Below are positions 7,326 to 14,135 of a stretch of DNA of 23,699 nucleotides, piece after piece. Made by a program: the position numbers and the translations under genes. The stretch is from CAUZFZ01 sp964431285 (GTDB lineage Bacteria > Planctomycetota > Planctomycetia > Planctomycetales > Planctomycetaceae). How positions within the stretch are numbered: the first letter of the stretch is position 1; every line of letters begins with the position of its first letter. The notes under the pieces were generated by a model. The model was not told where the DNA came from. It saw nothing but the letters and a program-made list of their open reading frames with translations, and searched no databases. The stretch covers positions 1-23,699 of the forward strand of contig CAYSJO010000314.1 in NCBI GenBank assembly GCA_964431285.1, given 5' to 3'.

Positions 7326-7868
7326 TTAGTCTTTTTCGAACGGGAAGCCCAACGCCTTAAGCAGCGCCAGTCCCGATGCGTTATCCGTTGCTGTTGTCAC
7401 CACAGCGATATTCATACCCTGATTGTGGTGAACTTTGTCTGCGTTAATCTCAGGGAACATCAGCAGTTCGGTCAGGCCCATGCTGAAGTTGCCGGCTCCG
7501 TCGAATGCTTTTGGATTCAGCCCGCGAAAGTCACGAACTCGCGGCAGTGCAATCGACACCAAGCGATCCAGGAACTCATACATGCGAGCCCTTCGCATGG
7601 TCACACAGCACCCAATCTCCATCCCCTCACGAAGCTTGAAGTTAGCGATCGACCGCTTGGCCCTCGTGATCTTGGGTTTTTGACCCGTGATTGTCCCGAG
7701 ATGCCCGACCGCCTGTTCCAGTTTCTTACGATCCTGGATGGCGTTGTTGACTCCCATATTGACCACGACCCGCGTGACGCGAGGCACGGCCAATGGATTC
7801 TTCAATCCCAGCTCCTCTTTGAGCTGTGGGACAATCTCAGTTTGATATCTGTCACGCAGACGTGCCAT
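7326..7868 (-). CDS. rplE: Large-subunit ribosomal protein uL5
   Basis: uL5 binds 5S rRNA and bridges to uS13 in the small subunit. The 180 residues begin MARLRDRYQTEIVPQLKEEL and contain PRVTRVVVNMGVNNA, LGTITGQKPKITRAKRSIA, FKLREGMEIGCCVTMR and FRGLNPKAFDGAGNFSMGL (family blocks). The length is normal. Only three bases separate it from the rplN stop, so the two are likely translationally coupled. The rplX gene (uL24) that normally sits between rplN and rplE is not there. Confidence 0.98.
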   Translation of the reverse strand: MARLRDRYQTEIVPQLKEELGLKNPLAVPRVTRVVVNMGVNNAIQDRKKLEQAVGHLGTITGQKPKITRAKRSIANFKLREGMEIGCCVTMRRARMYEFLDRLVSIALPRVRDFRGLNPKAFDGAGNFSMGLTELLMFPEINADKVHHNQGMNIAVVTTATDNASGLALLKALGFPFEKD

Positions 7869-7871
7869 CGC

Positions 7872-8240
7872 TCAGACTACCTCGCTGGCCAGACTGATAA
7901 TTCTCATAAACTTCCGCTCTCTTAGTTCGCGCGCCACGGCCCCGAAAATACGAGTCCCGCGCGGACTGCCGTCCGCGTCGAGGATCACAACCGCATTGCG
8001 ATCAAAACGTACGTATGAGCCGTCCTCACGCCGCGTCGCCTTACGACACCGAACGATCACACCTCTTACGACCTGTCCCCGTTTAATCTGGCCGCCAGGA
8101 ATCGTCTTTTGCACACTCAATACAACAACATCGCCCAGACCGGCAAACCGCCGCTTGGAGCCGCCCAGTACTTTGATACACCGCGCAACTTTCGCACCGC
8201 TGTTATCCGCCACATCAAGCAGTGTCTGCATCTGAATCAT
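7872..8240 (-). CDS. rplN: Large-subunit ribosomal protein uL14
   Basis: uL14 lies at the subunit interface and takes part in an intersubunit bridge. The 122 residues begin MIQMQTLLDVADNSGAKVARC and contain KVLGGSKRRFAGLGDVVVLSV, RGVIVRCRKATRREDGSYVRF and GTRIFGAVARELRERKFMRIISLA, covering the entire family model in order. The start at 8240 matches the near-invariant MIQ start of uL14. It lies 72 nt after rpsQ and 3 nt before rplE. Confidence 0.98.
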   Translation of the reverse strand: MIQMQTLLDVADNSGAKVARCIKVLGGSKRRFAGLGDVVVLSVQKTIPGGQIKRGQVVRGVIVRCRKATRREDGSYVRFDRNAVVILDADGSPRGTRIFGAVARELRERKFMRIISLASEVV

Positions 8241-8312
8241 GGTCGTATCTCCGGCCTCAACGAACTGAACGGTACACCTTTGTGGCCCGTTCCGAACTTG
8301 AACCCGAACCCA

Positions 8313-8552
8313 TCAGTGTTTTGGTAAAACGCGAACAAGTTCCCATCGTTTCGTTCGTGACCGTGGACGACTTTCCTCGATTTCCACTCGATCCGATTCC
8401 GAGGCCTGATTTTCTTCGTCGTGCACAAAGCACACCGTCCGATTTCGAACGTACTTTCCGTAAAGTGGATGCCTGACCTTCCGCTGCACTTCTACACGCA
8501 GCGTTTTGGCCGCTTTCGCACTTGTGACGATTCCGATGAGTCGCTGTTTCAA
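8313..8552 (-). CDS. rpsQ: Small-subunit ribosomal protein uS17, apparent TTG start
   Basis: uS17 is an OB-fold primary binder of 16S rRNA. Its 79 residues contain RLIGIVTSAKAAKTLRVEV, VRHPLYGKYVRN, CFVHDEENQASESDRVEI and ESRPRSRTKRWELVRVL, all diagnostic. The only suitable start is TTG at 8552, supported by GAGGG about 7 nt upstream; no in-frame ATG lies near the conserved N-terminus. It lies 50 nt after rpmC and 72 nt before rplN. Confidence 0.95.
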   Translation of the reverse strand: MKQRLIGIVTSAKAAKTLRVEVQRKVRHPLYGKYVRNRTVCFVHDEENQASESDRVEIEESRPRSRTKRWELVRVLPKH

Positions 8553-8602
8553 GGCTCAACCCTCTGTTCCGTGAGACGGATTGACCGCCTGTATTACTGG
8601 CC

Positions 8603-8809
8603 TCAGGCCGGACTGGTTTCCGACTCCCGCTCACGCAGGAGTGTCTTGATGCGAGCTACGCGACGTCGCAGGTAGGATTTACTCGGGCCCGTATCATCCT
8701 GTGATGCCGACGCCCGCACTGCTCTGTCGAGCAGTTCTTTACGTGTCTCAATCAGCTCGTGACCGAGCTGTTCGGACGTCATTTCACGAAGTTCTTTGGC
8801 TGTATTCAT
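8603..8809 (-). CDS. rpmC: Large-subunit ribosomal protein uL29
   Basis: uL29 sits at the polypeptide exit tunnel next to uL23 and helps dock trigger factor and SRP. Its 68 residues form the usual helical hairpin, with AKELREMTSEQLGHELIETRKEL in the first helix and SYLRRRVARIKTLLRERE in the second. The loop between them is a few residues longer than usual (RAVRASASQDDTGPSK). The ATG is at 8809. It lies 64 nt after rplP and 50 nt before rpsQ, the standard order. Confidence 0.95.
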   Translation of the reverse strand: MNTAKELREMTSEQLGHELIETRKELLDRAVRASASQDDTGPSKSYLRRRVARIKTLLRERESETSPA

Positions 8810-8873
8810 TGTTCCGCTCGGTGAGACGGCCTCACGGCACGTCCGACTTAAGACCGATCATTCTGATCCAAGG

Positions 8874-9293
8874 CTAGACGCCTGGTTGTCTGCCGATCAA
8901 TCGAACTGAAATCGGCAGCTTATAGGCGACACGCGCAAAACACTCTTGTGCCGCTTCCCTGGATATTCCTCCCGCCTCAAACATGACTGTTCCCGGCCGG
9001 ACAGTGGCCACCCAGTGATCTGGTTCGCCCTTACCCTTACCCATACGAGTTTCGAGCGGACGTGAGGTTACTGAACGATGCGGGAAAACCCGTATGTAAA
9101 GTTTCCCCTCGCCGCGGATGTACTGCATGATCGCAATACGACACGCTTCGATCGTCTGAGCCGAAACATGCCCCGGCTGTGTCGCCTGCAGGCCCCAGTC
9201 ACCGAAAGCCACGCGATTACCGCGAGTCGCATTACCTTTTATACGACCTCTTTGGCTTTTTCGATGCTTGACCCTTTTGGGCATCAGCGCCAT
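8874..9293 (-). CDS. rplP: Large-subunit ribosomal protein uL16
   Basis: uL16 helps position A-site tRNA in the 50S subunit. From the ATG at 9293 the product has 139 residues beginning MALMPKRVKHRKSQRGRIKG, with YIRGEGKLYIRVFPHRSVTSRP, ETRMGKGKGEPDHWVATVRPG and FEAGGISREAAQECF (family blocks). GAGGAGA about 7 nt upstream of 9293 decides the start; the open frame extends eight codons further but lacks such a site. The first 62 bases overlap the end of rpsC in another frame. Confidence 0.97.
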   Translation of the reverse strand: MALMPKRVKHRKSQRGRIKGNATRGNRVAFGDWGLQATQPGHVSAQTIEACRIAIMQYIRGEGKLYIRVFPHRSVTSRPLETRMGKGKGEPDHWVATVRPGTVMFEAGGISREAAQECFARVAYKLPISVRLIGRQPGV

Positions 9294-9930
9294 CAGAACT
9301 CTCCTCGCTATAGTCACCCAGATCGATCCAGACCTTCACCCCGATGATCCCCATCGTGGTGCGAGCCTCAGCGAACCCATAGTCCACACGCCGCCTCAAC
9401 GTTGAGCACGGGACCGACCCCTTACTGGCTTTCTCTCTCCGAGACATCTCAGATCCGCCAAGACGTCCCGACAGCTGTATTTTAATACCCAATGCTCCGG
9501 CCTCAGTCACCTGATCAAGCGCCCGCTTAATCGTTCGCCGGAACGAGCCTCTCTTAATTAACTGTTGAGCAATATCCTGCGCCACAAGAACGGCATTCTT
9601 GCTCGGCTGATTGACTTCAACGATCTTCAAGTCGATATGCCGTCCAGTGAGGTTCTCCAACTCCGCCTTCAGACGATCAACTTCCTGACCCTTGCGCCCG
9701 ATAATGATTCCTGGACGCGACGTATGTAGATGGACGACGACCTGATCACGGGTCCGTTCGATCTCAACTCGTGAAATGCCAGCGAACTGGTATTTCTTAT
9801 GGATGAAGTTGCGCACCTTCTGGTCTTCAACCAGTAGTTCACCGAAGTATTTTTTGGGGGCATACCATCGACTCCGCCACGGCTCGGTGATGCCGATCCG
9901 AAATCCTGTTGGTCGAACTTTTTGTCCCAT
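9232..9930 (-). CDS. rpsC: Small-subunit ribosomal protein uS3
   Basis: uS3 lies at the mRNA entry tunnel. Its 232 residues begin MGQKVRPTGFRIGITEPW, followed by an N-terminal KH domain with the HTSRPGIIIGRKGQEVDRL GxxG loop. The C-terminal uS3 domain follows, with GSFRRTIKRALDQ, GIKIQLSGRLGGSEMSR and a TTMGIIGVKVWI segment. The Lys-rich tail (about 210-232) is encoded in the 62 bases shared with the start of rplP, so the two genes are translationally overlapping. It lies 72 nt after rplV. Confidence 0.98.
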   Translation of the reverse strand: MGQKVRPTGFRIGITEPWRSRWYAPKKYFGELLVEDQKVRNFIHKKYQFAGISRVEIERTRDQVVVHLHTSRPGIIIGRKGQEVDRLKAELENLTGRHIDLKIVEVNQPSKNAVLVAQDIAQQLIKRGSFRRTIKRALDQVTEAGALGIKIQLSGRLGGSEMSRREKASKGSVPCSTLRRRVDYGFAEARTTMGIIGVKVWIDLGDYSEESSDGADAQKGQASKKPKRSYKR

Positions 9931-10002
9931 TTCCTATTTCCACTTAAAGACGCAAAACACGTATCCACCTGCCAAAGGTGGATTCCATGCTGTTCGGTGT
10001 TA

Positions 10003-10344
10003 TCAAAGTTCGGGAGCGTCGATACCAATTCGTATATGTGCGGTTCGATGTCGTTCCAGATATGCCATGCCTCGGGCTCGCGGACGAATCCGTTTGTACA
10101 TTGGGCCGCCATTGGCGATGGCTTCTGTAATCTTCAGTTTCTCCACATTCCGGACACCCGCCTCAGCCGCATTGGCCGCAGCCGTCTGCACGACGGCTTC
10201 CACCAGCCGAGCCGCCAGATTCGGAAGGGCCTTTAGCAGATCAAGACTGTCTCCCACCTCCCGACCGCGGATGATGGGGAGGATCCGGTTAACTTTCGTC
10301 GCCGCAATTCGGGCGTATCGATGTTCGCTCTTAACAACTGCCAT
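10003..10344 (-). CDS. rplV: Large-subunit ribosomal protein uL22
   Basis: uL22 lines the nascent-peptide exit tunnel with an extended loop. The product has 113 residues from the ATG at 10344, which is preceded by AAGAAGGTG; the open frame continues 17 codons further upstream without support. Blocks include SEHRYARIAATKVNRILPIIRG, LLKALPNLAARLVEAVVQTAAANA and MYKRIRPRARGMAYLERHRTAHI (family features only). It lies 60 nt after rpsS and 72 nt before rpsC. Confidence 0.97.
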   Translation of the reverse strand: MAVVKSEHRYARIAATKVNRILPIIRGREVGDSLDLLKALPNLAARLVEAVVQTAAANAAEAGVRNVEKLKITEAIANGGPMYKRIRPRARGMAYLERHRTAHIRIGIDAPEL

Positions 10345-10404
10345 GACCGCACCTTCTTTTACCTGGCTCTTCGAAACAGAAGCCGGGTTTATCAAACTCG
10401 TACG

Positions 10405-10668
10405 CTACCTCTTACCGCGTGCACCGTGACCACGAAACGTTCTCGTGGGGGAAAACTCTCCGAGCTTATGTCCCACCATCTCTTCGGTCACATACACGCT
10501 GATAAACGACTTACCATTGTGAACCATAAACGTATGGCCAATGAACTCCGGAGAGATCGTTGATGCACGAGCCCATGTCTTGATGGGCTGCTTAGTGGCG
10601 CCGAGACGATCAATCTTCTTAAGAAGCTTCTCGTCGACGTGTGGTCCCTTTTTGAGTGACCGTGACAT
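10405..10668 (-). CDS. rpsS: Small-subunit ribosomal protein uS19
   Basis: uS19 sits in the 30S head and contacts uS13. The ATG at 10668 gives 87 residues starting MSRSLKKGPHVDEKLLKKI, with TWARASTISPEFIGHTF, HNGKSFISVYVTEEMVGHKL and GEFSPTRTFRGHG; these cover the family in full. The longer upstream frame is not conserved. AGGGA lies about 10 nt before the chosen start. It lies 42 nt after rplB. Confidence 0.98.
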   Translation of the reverse strand: MSRSLKKGPHVDEKLLKKIDRLGATKQPIKTWARASTISPEFIGHTFMVHNGKSFISVYVTEEMVGHKLGEFSPTRTFRGHGARGKR

Positions 10669-10710
10669 CTCAGATTCCCTGGAGTAAGCCGGTAAACGTG
10701 TTCTAAACAA

Positions 10711-11568
10711 CTACTTGAGCTGACCGTTTCGACGTGACTTGCGGCGTCGGACGATTGCACTGCTGGACGCTTTTCGACGCTTGCGCGTCTTACCACCTTT
10801 AGCAAGTACGCCAGTCGGACTACACGGATGTCGTCCGCCAGCGGACCGCCCTTCGCCGCCACCCATTGGATGAGCACAAGGATTCATTGCCGTTCCACGA
10901 ACGTGTGGACGACGACCGAGCCATCGTTTCCGCCCGGCTTTACCAAGCGTTACGTTTTGATGATCTGAGTTGCCAACTTCACCAATCGTCGCCCTGCAGC
11001 TGACCGGGACGCGACGCACTTCACCCGATGGTAGCGTAATCTGTGCCCATTTTTTTTCACGTGCATTCAGTACAGCCCGAGCCCCAGCACTGCGACACAA
11101 CTGGGCACCTCGCCATGGCTGTAATTCGATGTTGTGGATGACGGACCCCAATGGAATCTTAGAGAGCGGCATCGTATTACCGACCTTCGGTTCGACGTCC
11201 TCGTCCCCACTGCGAATCACGTCACCAGCCGCCAGTCCTTCTGGCGCCACGATGTACGCTTTTTTTCCGTTCGTGTAGTAGATCAGAGCAATTCTAGCTG
11301 AACGGTTTGGATCGTACTCAATCGCCTTGACGACTCCGTCGACTCCGTCTTCTCGACGCTTAAAGTCGATGAGGCGGTACATTTGCTTATGCCCGCCGCC
11401 TCGATGACGCACCGTGATCTTGCCGTGATGGTTCCGACCACCTCGTTTCTTGGCGCGTTTGAGCAGACTCTTCTCTGGAGCATTACCCTTCTTCGTCAGC
11501 TCGTCGAAGGAGCTGACAGAAGCGTTGCGTCGCCCGGCACTGGTCGGCTTGTAATGTCGAATTCCCAC
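10711..11568 (-). CDS. rplB: Large-subunit ribosomal protein uL2
   Basis: uL2 supports subunit association and the peptidyl transferase centre. It has 285 residues with a GTG start at 11568, supported by GGAGAGGTG just upstream. The N-terminal OB-fold shows MGIRHYKPTSAGRRNASV, HHGKITVRHRGGGHKQMYR and IDFKRREDGV; the C-terminal domain shows LGRRPHVRGTAMNPCAHPMGGGEG, containing the conserved histidine near the catalytic centre, then a Lys/Arg-rich tail. The length is typical (about 275-285). It lies 57 nt after rplW. Confidence 0.98.
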   Translation of the reverse strand: MGIRHYKPTSAGRRNASVSSFDELTKKGNAPEKSLLKRAKKRGGRNHHGKITVRHRGGGHKQMYRLIDFKRREDGVDGVVKAIEYDPNRSARIALIYYTNGKKAYIVAPEGLAAGDVIRSGDEDVEPKVGNTMPLSKIPLGSVIHNIELQPWRGAQLCRSAGARAVLNAREKKWAQITLPSGEVRRVPVSCRATIGEVGNSDHQNVTLGKAGRKRWLGRRPHVRGTAMNPCAHPMGGGEGRSAGGRHPCSPTGVLAKGGKTRKRRKASSSAIVRRRKSRRNGQLK

Positions 11569-11625
11569 AGTTCACCTCTCCAAGTCGCCCGCTCACTCTT
11601 ACGTGCCGTCGCGGAACAGTATTTC

Positions 11626-11913
11626 CTAGTAGAGCGAAATCCGGTCATCTGGATGCAGTTTCACCAGCGCCCGTTTCCGATCTCTCGTGTAGCCGTACTT
11701 CATCTTGAATCGTCGTGGCTGACCCACTTTAGTCTGCGTGTTCACGCTCACCACTCGCACTTCGAACGCCAGCTGGACCGCCTGCTTAATTTCCGTTTTT
11801 GTCGCCGTGAGCGGAACGTCAAACGCATACACGTTTTTGGCCTCGGCCAGGAAGGCCGTCTTCTCTGTTAACTGGACCCCTTTCAGGATCTGTTCCGGTT
11901 TCAATTCAGTCAT
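11626..11913 (-). CDS. rplW: Large-subunit ribosomal protein uL23
   Basis: uL23 is at the tunnel exit and is the docking site for trigger factor and SRP. Its 95 residues include LTEKTAFLAEAKNVYAFDVPL, ATKTEIKQAVQLAFEVRVVSVNT and the basic loop QPRRFKMKYGYTRDRKRALV, as in other uL23 proteins. The ATG at 11913 has GGAGA about 8 nt upstream. It lies between rplD (30 nt) and rplB (57 nt). Confidence 0.97.
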   Translation of the reverse strand: MTELKPEQILKGVQLTEKTAFLAEAKNVYAFDVPLTATKTEIKQAVQLAFEVRVVSVNTQTKVGQPRRFKMKYGYTRDRKRALVKLHPDDRISLY

Positions 11914-11943
11914 GACTCAGGTCTCCATCTTCCTGCCGAGTTT

Positions 11944-12561
11944 TCAGGCCTTCAGAGCCTCGACGGCATCACTGAAGATGAGAATGTTCCGGTGCCGCAA
12001 CACGATATCTGCGTTCAAATCAGTGCGAGGCAGGACGTCCACTTTCGGAATGTTCCTGGCAGCGCGAACCAGATCCGCGTTGATACCTTCTGTGACAAAT
12101 AAGCAACTTGTCCCAGCCAGTCCGGCCGACTTCAGTGCCGCTGCAACATGTTTTGTTTTTGATTCAGGCAGATTGACTCCGTCCAGAACCTGAACCTGGC
12201 CAGCTTCGATCTTCATCCGAAGTGCCATTCGAGTGGCCGCCCGCAGCGCCTTTTTTGGCAACGCGTATCGCCATTCCTTCGGACGCTTCGCAAACGCGTG
12301 GCCACCACCAGTTCGGACATTTGTTCGCCGTGATCCAGCTCTCGCCCGCCCCGTACCCTTTTGACGAAACATCTTTTGTGTCGTGCCACGCACGTCTGCT
12401 CGACTCTTGGTCTTTACCGTGCCTACGCGCCGATTTGCGTGGTACATGACGCATGCGTCATGTACCAGCTGCTTCGTTACTTTCGGCGCGAGCGCAGTCT
12501 CGTCGAATTCAACGACCCCGGCCTCTGCCATTTCTGAATTCAGATGAGCCAACTGAGCCAT
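11944..12561 (-). CDS. rplD: Large-subunit ribosomal protein uL4
   Basis: uL4 extends into the exit tunnel; in E. coli it also represses the S10 operon by binding its leader. The 205 residues contain LVHDACVMYHANRRVGTVKTKSRADVRG, FRQKGTGRARAGSRRTNVRTGGGHAF and PKKALRAATRMALRMK (family blocks), then the globular C-terminal half ending ILIFSDAVEAL. The ATG is at 12561, 96 nt after rplC. Codons 32-41 contain a perfect 28-bp palindrome (12440-12467), which should fold in the mRNA as a 12-bp stem with a 4-nt loop. Confidence 0.97.
   Translation of the reverse strand: MAQLAHLNSEMAEAGVVEFDETALAPKVTKQLVHDACVMYHANRRVGTVKTKSRADVRGTTQKMFRQKGTGRARAGSRRTNVRTGGGHAFAKRPKEWRYALPKKALRAATRMALRMKIEAGQVQVLDGVNLPESKTKHVAAALKSAGLAGTSCLFVTEGINADLVRAARNIPKVDVLPRTDLNADIVLRHRNILIFSDAVEALKA
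12440..12467. repeat. Perfect 28-bp palindrome inside rplD
   Basis: Every base from 12440 to 12467 pairs with its mirror position; the centre reads ATGACGCATGCGTCAT. Flanking positions 12439 and 12468 do not pair. The palindrome covers rplD codons 32-41 (LVHDACVMYH). In mRNA it can form a 12-bp stem capped by four bases. It is far longer than any other palindrome I noticed inside the cluster's coding sequence. Confidence 0.95.
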
Positions 12562-12657
12562 CAGCTTGTTCCAGGCTATAACAGTAAGACAGACGATTAG
12601 CCTGTCAGAGTAAACGCATCAAATGACGACCGGCAGGACGACAACACCAACAGGCAC

Positions 12658-13239
12658 CTACGGCTCCACCGCTTCTCGGACAACAATCAGTCCACCGTTT
12701 GGTCCGGGCACCGCTCCCCTAAGTGCAAGCACTCGCGTCTCGGGGTCAAACTGTACGACTTTCAGATTATGAACTGTGATCTGAGCATGACCGTATCGCC
12801 CAGCCATCCTTTTACCTTTGATCACGCGAGCCGGGTCAGCACTCATACCGGTACCCCCAGCATGACGATGCACCTTTTTCACGCCATGACTGGCACGCTG
12901 CCCTGCAAAGTTATGGCGTTTCATAACACCAGCTGTGCCACGCCCCTTACTGGTGCCAATCACATCGACCTTGCCGCCCACTTCAATGAACGGCGCGTCG
13001 AGTTGCTCACCAGATTCATAGTTTCTCGCTGATGCATCGATGCGTGACTCGCGATGCGCGACCGGTTTTCCGTTGCGGCTCAGCGACATCTGGACAGCGT
13101 CGTATCCGTCTCGATCAGCTGTGCGGACCAATTCGACCCGGCACGGCCCAACTTCAAGCACGGTCACGGGTTGAATGTTGCCGTCAGCGTCGTAGATCTG
13201 AGTCATTCCGACTTTGGTAGCGAGTATCCGTGTATGCAT
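12658..13239 (-). CDS. rplC: Large-subunit ribosomal protein uL3
   Basis: uL3 has a long loop reaching the peptidyl transferase centre. From the ATG at 13239 the product has 193 residues beginning MHTRILATKVGMTQIYD, with IGTSKGRGTAGVMKRHNFAGQ, ASHGVKKVHRHAGGTG, GKRMAGRYG and the C-terminal LALRGAVPGPNGGLIVVRE. It is slightly shorter than E. coli uL3. GAGAG about 6 nt upstream supports the start over an extended frame. It is separated from rpsJ by 260 nt of structured non-coding sequence. Confidence 0.97.
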   Translation of the reverse strand: MHTRILATKVGMTQIYDADGNIQPVTVLEVGPCRVELVRTADRDGYDAVQMSLSRNGKPVAHRESRIDASARNYESGEQLDAPFIEVGGKVDVIGTSKGRGTAGVMKRHNFAGQRASHGVKKVHRHAGGTGMSADPARVIKGKRMAGRYGHAQITVHNLKVVQFDPETRVLALRGAVPGPNGGLIVVREAVEP

Positions 13240-13499
13240 CGCAACTCTCTTTATGGAGAGGTTGTTCGTAAACAACGTCGCAAAATCCCAAACTCCCCGA
13301 AACTCGCTAGCCTTCCAGTTCGCATCCGCACTGAAACACGGAGACCACAGAAAGCCGCGTCACTGAAACTGCGACGACACAGCACGCCAAAAGCGGCGCC
13401 AATCCATCGCACCTCAGAGCAACGCTCCGAGAGGTTTTCAACAAGACTGACGAATCATGCACAAAGACAACGAATCGCCCGCCCCGAAGGCCGGCAAGC
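13240..13499 (-). promoter_or_regulatory. Structured 260-nt spacer between rpsJ and rplC, possible translational control region
   Basis: No gene is visible. At the rpsJ end, GGCCGG and CCGGCC (13489-13494 and 13504-13509) form a GC-rich hairpin overlapping the rpsJ stop, without a T-tract. A further hairpin lies at 13412-13434. Next to rplC, GTTGTT/AACAAC (13261-13266 and 13271-13276, loop of four) competes with a second stem (13242-13249 paired with 13256-13264, one bulge). The second stem includes the GAGAG ribosome-binding site of rplC. The two stems share 13261-13264 and cannot form together. Function is inferred from structure only. Confidence 0.45.
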
Positions 13500-13817
13500 C
13501 TATCCGGCCCCAGCCTTAATCTTCACATCAACTCCAGCCGGCAACGACAACTTGTTGAGAGCGTCGATAGTCTTCCCGGTCGGCTGAAGAATTTCGATGA
13601 GTCGTTTGTGAGTTCGAATCTCAAACTGCTCACGAGATTTCTTATCGATATGCGGGCTACGCAGTACGGTGTATCGTTCGATCCGAGTAGGCAGCGGCAC
13701 AGGACCGCGTACTTCTGCTCCGGTTCGTTTCGCCGTGTTAACGATATCACCGGCTGATTGATCCAGAATGGCGTGCTCGTATGCTTCCATTCTGATTCGA
13801 ATACGTTCCTGATTCAT
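13500..13817 (-). CDS. rpsJ: Small-subunit ribosomal protein uS10 (NusE)
   Basis: uS10 is in the 30S head and also serves as NusE in antitermination. The ATG at 13817 gives 105 residues beginning MNQERIRIRMEAYEHAILDQSA, with VRGPVPLPTRIERYTVLRSPHIDKKSREQFEIRTHKRLI (family core, key part PLPT and RTHKRLI) and the C-terminal LPAGVDVKI. GGGAGGG lies about 9 nt before the start; the frame upstream is leader sequence. It is the first gene of the ribosomal cluster. Confidence 0.98.
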   Translation of the reverse strand: MNQERIRIRMEAYEHAILDQSAGDIVNTAKRTGAEVRGPVPLPTRIERYTVLRSPHIDKKSREQFEIRTHKRLIEILQPTGKTIDALNKLSLPAGVDVKIKAGAG

Positions 13818-13959
13818 CTTGCTGTACCCTCCCGGGGCTTCTTCAAACCAAGTTGGCTGAGAAGTGATCAATTCCCAGAGAGCGATGGGTTTCCGACTTG
13901 ATTCAGGAACCCGCATTGAACTCGGGACGCCGACCTCACCCGCCAGCCTGGGCGGGAAA
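13818..13959 (-). promoter_or_regulatory. 5' leader of the ribosomal cluster, about 140 nt, with several hairpins
   Basis: It runs from the predicted transcription start near 13959 to the rpsJ ATG. Visible structures are CCCGCC/GGCGGG (13939-13956) directly at the 5' end, GGGTTTCC/GGAACCC with one bulge (13887-13912), and a CTTCT/AGAAG pair enclosing CCAA-TTGG further down. E. coli has an uL4-responsive leader at this position; I cannot show that this leader is homologous. Confidence 0.5.
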
Positions 13960-13965
13960 CGAGGG

Positions 13966-13994
13966 ATGTTATTTCTGAAGCCCCAAGGTGTCAA
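13966..13994 (-). promoter_or_regulatory. Sigma70-type promoter of the S10-spc-alpha cluster
   Basis: Read leftward, TTGACA (complement of 13989-13994, full match to the -35 consensus) is followed by exactly 17 bases and TAACAT (complement of 13966-13971, four of six matches to the -10 consensus). It sits about 150 bases upstream of rpsJ with nothing else in between. An AT-rich stretch at 14019-14035 lies further upstream. Confidence 0.75.
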
Positions 13995-14135
13995 CGAATG
14001 GCGCAGCGATAGTCCGGTAAGTCTTTAGACTTTTTCGAGATCGCCTGCACAGCGATCGCAAGAGTTCGCGTGACGCGGGAAGAGTGCGCGCACGTGTTGT
14101 GCCAACGGAGACTTCGCAGCTGCCGCTGCCGACTC
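13995..14135. other. Intergenic DNA between the cluster promoter and the CPBP protease gene
   Basis: Together with the promoter and leader this makes a 318-base gene-free stretch. It contains a 5-bp palindromic stem with a T-run on the plus strand (14019-14035) and a GATCGC/GCGATC inverted repeat (about 14040-14058). Neither has a T-tract in the leftward direction needed to terminate the CPBP gene. I see no gene or tRNA here. Confidence 0.5.

Noticed and set aside
7077..7925. Long plus-strand open frame of 282 codons
   Set aside because: It lies antisense to rpsN and rplE, which are certain; it has no recognisable domain.
14019..14035. Short hairpin followed by T residues on the plus strand
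   Set aside because: No rightward gene ends here and the T-run is on the wrong side for the leftward CPBP transcript.
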